Shown here: in pieces, positions 53,799-55,267 of the stretch | Numbering within the stretch: the first letter of the stretch is position 1 | Layout of the letters: every line of letters starts with the position of its first letter | Assembly (NCBI RefSeq): GCF_003730015.1 | Contig: NZ_RJTU01000010.1 | Coordinates: 1 to 55,267, forward strand | Origin: Epilithonimonas hominis | Lineage (GTDB): Bacteria > Bacteroidota > Bacteroidia > Flavobacteriales > Weeksellaceae | Direction of reading: 5' to 3' | Length of the DNA stretch: 55,267 bases | Notes under the pieces: model-generated | Seen by the model: the letters and a program-made list of their open reading frames with translations, nothing else | Database searches by the model: none | What the model was told of the DNA's origin: nothing | Translations under genes and position numbers: made by a program

Positions 53799-53830
53799 AA
53801 AAAACTGTCAATTGATTGACAGTTTTTTTT
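53799..53830 (+). terminator. Terminator after the DUF937-OmpA gene
   Basis: AAAACTGTCAAT/ATTGACAGTTTT stem, 2-nt loop, T8. Confidence 0.92.
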
Positions 53831-53839
53831 ATTGTCTTA

Positions 53840-53870
53840 TTGTAGGTTAAGAAATGTATTACTAACTTTG
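53840..53870 (+). promoter_or_regulatory. mntH promoter
   Basis: TTG at 53840-53842, 20-bp spacer, TAACTTTG at 53863-53870. Confidence 0.6.
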
Positions 53871-53888
53871 TTAGAATAATCTAACTTT
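53862..53888 (+). promoter_or_regulatory. Predicted MntR operator at mntH
   Basis: Perfect inverted repeat GTTAGA-ATAA-TCTAAC (53870-53885), with a third half-site CTAAC at 53862-53866, so CTAACTTT occurs twice 19 bp apart. It covers the -7 element and start point. TCTAACTTT also lies in the mntR promoter. Confidence 0.6.
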
Positions 53889-53891
53889 ATT

Positions 53892-55226
53892 TTGAGTAAT
53901 TCAGATATCAATAAAGGCTGGCGAAAGGAAAAAGCGGCCAATTCGCTTAATGAAGTTTTTTCTTCGATAAAAGTTCCAGCGAACGCAAGTTCATGGAAAA
54001 AATTTATGGCTTACGTAGGCCCGGGGCTTTTAGTTGCCGTGGGTTATATGGATCCGGGTAATTGGGCTACCGATATTGCCGGAGGTGCTCAGTTTGGTTA
54101 TACTTTGCTATCTGTAATTTTGATTTCTAACCTATTTGCCATTGTTTTGCAACATTTGTCCGTGAAACTCGGTATTGTTGCAGAACGCGATCTAGCGCAG
54201 GCTTGTAAAGACCATTTTCATCCTTCTGTTAATTTTATTTTGTGGATTTTTTGTGAGATTGCGATAGCAGCCTGTGATCTGGCAGAAGTTATTGGCTCTG
54301 CTATTGCTCTGAATCTTTTATTCGGGATTCCGCTTAGTGTAGGCGTTATCATAACTGTGATTGATGTTTTCCTGATTTTATTTTTGCAATCCAGAGGATT
54401 CCGATATATAGAAAGTATCGTTGGTGGACTTATTTTTGTAATTTTTGCGTCTTTTTTATATGAAATATTTCTAAGTAAACCGGATATCTTCCCATTGCTT
54501 GAAGGATTAATCCCTAAAAAAGAGATCATTACGAATCCTTCTATGCTTTACATTGCCATAGGGATTCTTGGTGCTACCGTAATGCCACATAATCTTTATC
54601 TTCACAGCAGTATCGTGCAGACAAGAGATTATCCTAGAACAGCAGAAGGAAAAAAAGAAGCGCTCAAGTTTGCAAGTTTGGACAGCAGTCTTTCTCTGAT
54701 GCTGGCGTTTTTTATCAATGCTGCCATTCTGATAATTTCAGCTGCAACTTTCCATACATCCGGAAATAAAGATGTCGCTGATATCAATGACGCTTATAAA
54801 CTGCTTTCGCCAATTTTGGGAACAACTTTAGCGAGCATTTTTTTCGGAGTAGCATTATTGGCATCCGGACAAAATTCCACAGTTACAGGAACTCTTGCAG
54901 GACAAATCGTGATGGAGGGTTTTCTGAATATCCGCCTGAAACCGTGGGTTAGAAGATTAATTACAAGATTAATTGCCATTATTCCGGCGCTTATTATTTC
55001 GATTCTTTACGGTGAGAGAGGAACTGCAGATTTACTTGTGTTCAGTCAGGTTATACTTTCTATGCAACTTAGTTTTGCAGTGGTTCCTTTGGTGATGTTT
55101 ACAGGAAACAAAACGAAAATGGGTCAATTTGTCAATAAGCCTTGGCTTAAAATTCTTGCCTGGATTATTAGTGGAATTATTATTGTTCTGAATCTATATC
55201 TCTTAAAAGAAACTATTTTTCCATAA
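53892..55226 (+). CDS. mntH: NRAMP family Mn(II)/Fe(II) transporter
   Basis: A 444-residue proton-coupled divalent metal importer with 11 predicted membrane segments. The metal-binding motifs are intact: DPGNWATD in segment 1 and VMPHNLYLHSS in segment 6. The start is a TTG at 53892; the only nearby ATG would cut into segment 1. A terminator isolates it from the OmpA gene. The operator-like palindrome suggests repression by MntR when manganese is plentiful. Confidence 0.94.
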   Translation: MSNSDINKGWRKEKAANSLNEVFSSIKVPANASSWKKFMAYVGPGLLVAVGYMDPGNWATDIAGGAQFGYTLLSVILISNLFAIVLQHLSVKLGIVAERDLAQACKDHFHPSVNFILWIFCEIAIAACDLAEVIGSAIALNLLFGIPLSVGVIITVIDVFLILFLQSRGFRYIESIVGGLIFVIFASFLYEIFLSKPDIFPLLEGLIPKKEIITNPSMLYIAIGILGATVMPHNLYLHSSIVQTRDYPRTAEGKKEALKFASLDSSLSLMLAFFINAAILIISAATFHTSGNKDVADINDAYKLLSPILGTTLASIFFGVALLASGQNSTVTGTLAGQIVMEGFLNIRLKPWVRRLITRLIAIIPALIISILYGERGTADLLVFSQVILSMQLSFAVVPLVMFTGNKTKMGQFVNKPWLKILAWIISGIIIVLNLYLLKETIFP

Positions 55227-55267
55227 ATAAAAAAGGCCGAATCATTGAGAGGCCACTGAAAAACTAA
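55227..55267. other. Window end after mntH
   Basis: 41 bp, A-rich then AGGCCGAATCATTGAGAGGCC. The GGCC...GGCC pair may begin a hairpin, but the window ends here. Confidence 0.2.

Overview
The window looks like chromosomal DNA from a flavobacterium of the family Weeksellaceae (Chryseobacterium/Epilithonimonas type). The evidence is low GC, a short RpoD without region 1.1, promoters of the TTG-N17-21-TAnnTTTG type rather than TTGACA/TATAAT, the gliding lipoprotein GldD, the type IX secretion protein PorQ, a lipoprotein TamA (TamL), a bifunctional DAHP synthase/chorismate mutase and the archaeal-type ProS. No tRNA, rRNA, CRISPR array or prophage was seen.

Layout. 1-5 kb: a frameshifted serine hydrolase, the envelope pair lgt-yidD, an MFS exporter and an AlkB-like dioxygenase. 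5-10 kb: hisS, a CvfB-like S1 protein, an SDR39U1-type epimerase and an S41 peptidase. 10-12.6 kb: threonine aldolase behind a YefM/YoeB toxin-antitoxin pair, then the metal regulator mntR. 12.6-17.6 kb: dnaJ, grpE, a DUF1003 coiled-coil protein, an FAD monooxygenase and rpoD. 17.6-23 kb: a repeat-rich intergenic region, gldD, a PfkB kinase and two periplasmic PpiC/SurA isomerases. 23-28 kb: an MBL-fold hydrolase, a zinc-ribbon protein, a short SSB, a broken HRDC gene and ppc. 28.28-29.87 kb: an insertion sequence with a long non-coding left half. 30-35 kb: frr, pyrH, porQ, cmk, a YtxH/holin-like membrane trio and trmH. 35-43 kb: tamL, a SRPBCC membrane protein and sucA-sucB. 43-48 kb: dnaX with an A10 slippery run, an aromatic-rich leader ORF before the DAHP synthase/chorismate mutase gene, and rsgA. 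48-55 kb: an OmpP1/FadL protein, a Gly/Trp/Tyr-repeat lipoprotein, proS, a DUF937-OmpA protein and mntH.

Most genes are housekeeping or envelope functions in short operons closed by clear intrinsic terminators. Links across the window: MntR (11.9 kb) probably controls mntH (53.9 kb) through a shared CTAACTTT/GTTAG motif. GldD and PorQ belong to gliding/type IX secretion. Lgt, YidD, TamL and the two PpiC proteins serve outer-membrane and lipoprotein biogenesis.

The observations I rate highest are: (1) a 42-codon ORF, 40% Phe/Tyr/Trp, just upstream of the DAHP synthase/chorismate mutase gene, with alternative pairings that look like a ribosome-mediated attenuator; (2) an A10 run in dnaX exactly at the end of the clamp-loader core, with the tau C-terminus in the -1 frame; (3) a 1.58-kb IS in the U-tract of the frr terminator, whose 480-bp non-coding left half carries a stacked stem-loop, a terminator and a cluster of hyphenated palindromes; (4) six genes whose TAnnTTTG element ends exactly 5 nt before the start codon, implying leaderless mRNAs. 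Several homopolymer-associated frameshifts also occur, so assembly error must be excluded before the slippage ideas are accepted.
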